Below are positions 5,797 through 6,463 of a stretch of 6,463 nt of DNA, in pieces (positions within the stretch are counted from its first letter, which is position 1; every line of letters starts with the position of its first letter). The position numbers and the translations under genes are program-made. A model generated the notes under the pieces. That model did not search any database. It saw only the letters and a list, made by a program, of their open reading frames with translations, and was not told the DNA's origin. Origin of the DNA: JBMYZL01 sp049610385 (GTDB lineage: Bacteria; Bacteroidota; Bacteroidia; Flavobacteriales_D; Sanyastnellaceae); assembly GCA_049610385.1 (NCBI GenBank), contig JBMYZL010000042.1:1-6463 (forward strand), in the 5' to 3' direction.

Positions 5797-6463
5797 CGCC
5801 TCAAATCCACATAGGTGCTGTATGTTTTGCCGTCACTCGTGAAAACAACGAAGTATGTGCCCTCCGGCAATGGTTCCCCATTTTGGTTCACACCTTGCCA
5901 ATCATTTCGGTAATTCGTTTCCCGATAAATTTCGTTGCCCCAGCGGTTGAAAATCACGATTTCATTCGTTTCTCCCCAAGCACAAGGCAGGATTCCTGCC
6001 TCAGGGTCGATGTTCCGAATGACGAAAGCATCATTGATCAAATCACCATTGGGTGAGATGCCAGTGGGCAATTCTGCATCGACTTCGGTTTCGGAAACCG
6101 TAATCATCTGAATCATTGAAGATGCATTGTCACAAGCGTCTGTTAGAACAAAAGTCCTTTCGATCAAGCATTCATTGAGTGTACAATCACCTGTGAGCAC
6201 AGAATCGCTGCATGTCCAATTGGCATCATTGCAGTTGTCTATCCAAAAAATGTTCGTGTCAAAGCAATTGGGCACCAAGTCTCCACACAAGAATGAATCG
6301 GGCTCCAAGATTTCACTGAACACCGGACCTGTGGTGTCAACAAGTGTGATGATTTGGCTGTATTGGATGGCGTTGCCGCAAGCATCTTGCACTTCGAATT
6401 CCCGTGTGACTTCATTGACACAAATGTCTCCGGCATCGATTTCGTTGAGCAAACTGTACGACA
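5793..6463 (-). CDS. C-terminal part of a secreted protein with a type B (gliding-type) T9SS sorting domain
   Basis: The frame is open through the right edge, so the N terminus and most of the protein are missing. The first in-window initiator-like codon (TTG at 6452) is an internal Leu preceded by in-frame Ser-Tyr-Ser codons. About 222 residues are visible. The last 92 (from about 6071) form a CHU_C/gliding-associated C-terminal domain: LPTGISPNGDLINDAF, then IVIFNRWGNEIYR, NDWQG, LPEGTYFVVF and the end TYVDLRR. This type B signal directs T9SS export. Before it are two divergent copies of an Ig/HYR-like motif, RxFxxxDACxNA, about 82 residues apart (DAC at 6386-6378 and 6140-6132), in a region with nine cysteines. 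The whole protein is probably a long extracellular adhesin or similar surface protein, but its function cannot be read from this fragment. Its stop overlaps the PorP/SprF start as ATGA. Confidence 0.9.
   Translation of the reverse strand, partial: SYSLLNEIDAGDICVNEVTREFEVQDACGNAIQYSQIITLVDTTGPVFSEILEPDSFLCGDLVPNCFDTNIFWIDNCNDANWTCSDSVLTGDCTLNECLIERTFVLTDACDNASSMIQMITVSETEVDAELPTGISPNGDLINDAFVIRNIDPEAGILPCAWGETNEIVIFNRWGNEIYRETNYRNDWQGVNQNGEPLPEGTYFVVFTSDGKTYSTYVDLRR

Noticed and set aside
6450..6452. Start codon at 6452 for the sorting-domain protein
   Set aside because: The codon is TTG and the frame remains open to the window edge, with Ser-Tyr-Ser codons before it. The protein also lacks any signal peptide here, so this is an internal Leu of a truncated larger gene.
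1..6463. CRISPR arrays, tRNA or rRNA genes, insertion sequences, phage or defence genes
   Set aside because: I looked for direct repeats with spacers, clover-leaf segments, transposase-like frames and terminal inverted repeats and saw none. The only tandem repeat is the short coding one at the left edge.

Overview
The window looks like a piece of a Bacteroidota chromosome, probably from a Flavobacteriales-like lineage. Three things point there: a gene order of rplQ-like, carA, eno; a minus-strand locus whose protein families (gliding-type C-terminal sorting domain, PorP/SprF, PorE-like OmpA lipoprotein) belong to the type IX secretion system (T9SS) found in that phylum; and start codons in A/T-rich contexts without clear Shine-Dalgarno sequences. 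The species cannot be named from the sequence.

Left part, plus strand (1-2736). The window opens in the last codons of a gene with an Ala/Glu/Pro-rich tail built from an 18-bp tandem repeat, most likely ribosomal protein L17. A strong intrinsic terminator follows. Next come carA (carbamoyl-phosphate synthase glutaminase subunit) and, after a 127-bp spacer, eno (enolase). Both are full length with their key residues intact. These are housekeeping genes of pyrimidine/arginine synthesis and glycolysis.

Middle (2737-2845). A short convergent intergenic region carries one long hairpin with an A tract on one side and a T tract on the other. It can serve as a shared bidirectional terminator for eno and the opposing operon.

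Right part, minus strand (6463 down to 2846). Three reading frames are packed with 4-bp (ATGA) and 1-bp (TGATG) stop/start overlaps. In order of transcription they are: the C-terminal end of a large secreted, cysteine-rich, repeat-containing protein with a type B (CHU_C) T9SS sorting domain; a PorP/SprF-family outer-membrane protein; and a lipoprotein with TPR, beta-propeller, regulatory-like and OmpA domains resembling PorE. The inferred logic is a dedicated surface-display module. The first gene is the T9SS cargo, the second its cognate membrane partner, and the third ties the assembly to peptidoglycan. The operon promoter and most of the cargo gene lie beyond the right edge. The module is the most interesting part of the window, but its components belong to recognised families, so I do not claim a wholly new system.
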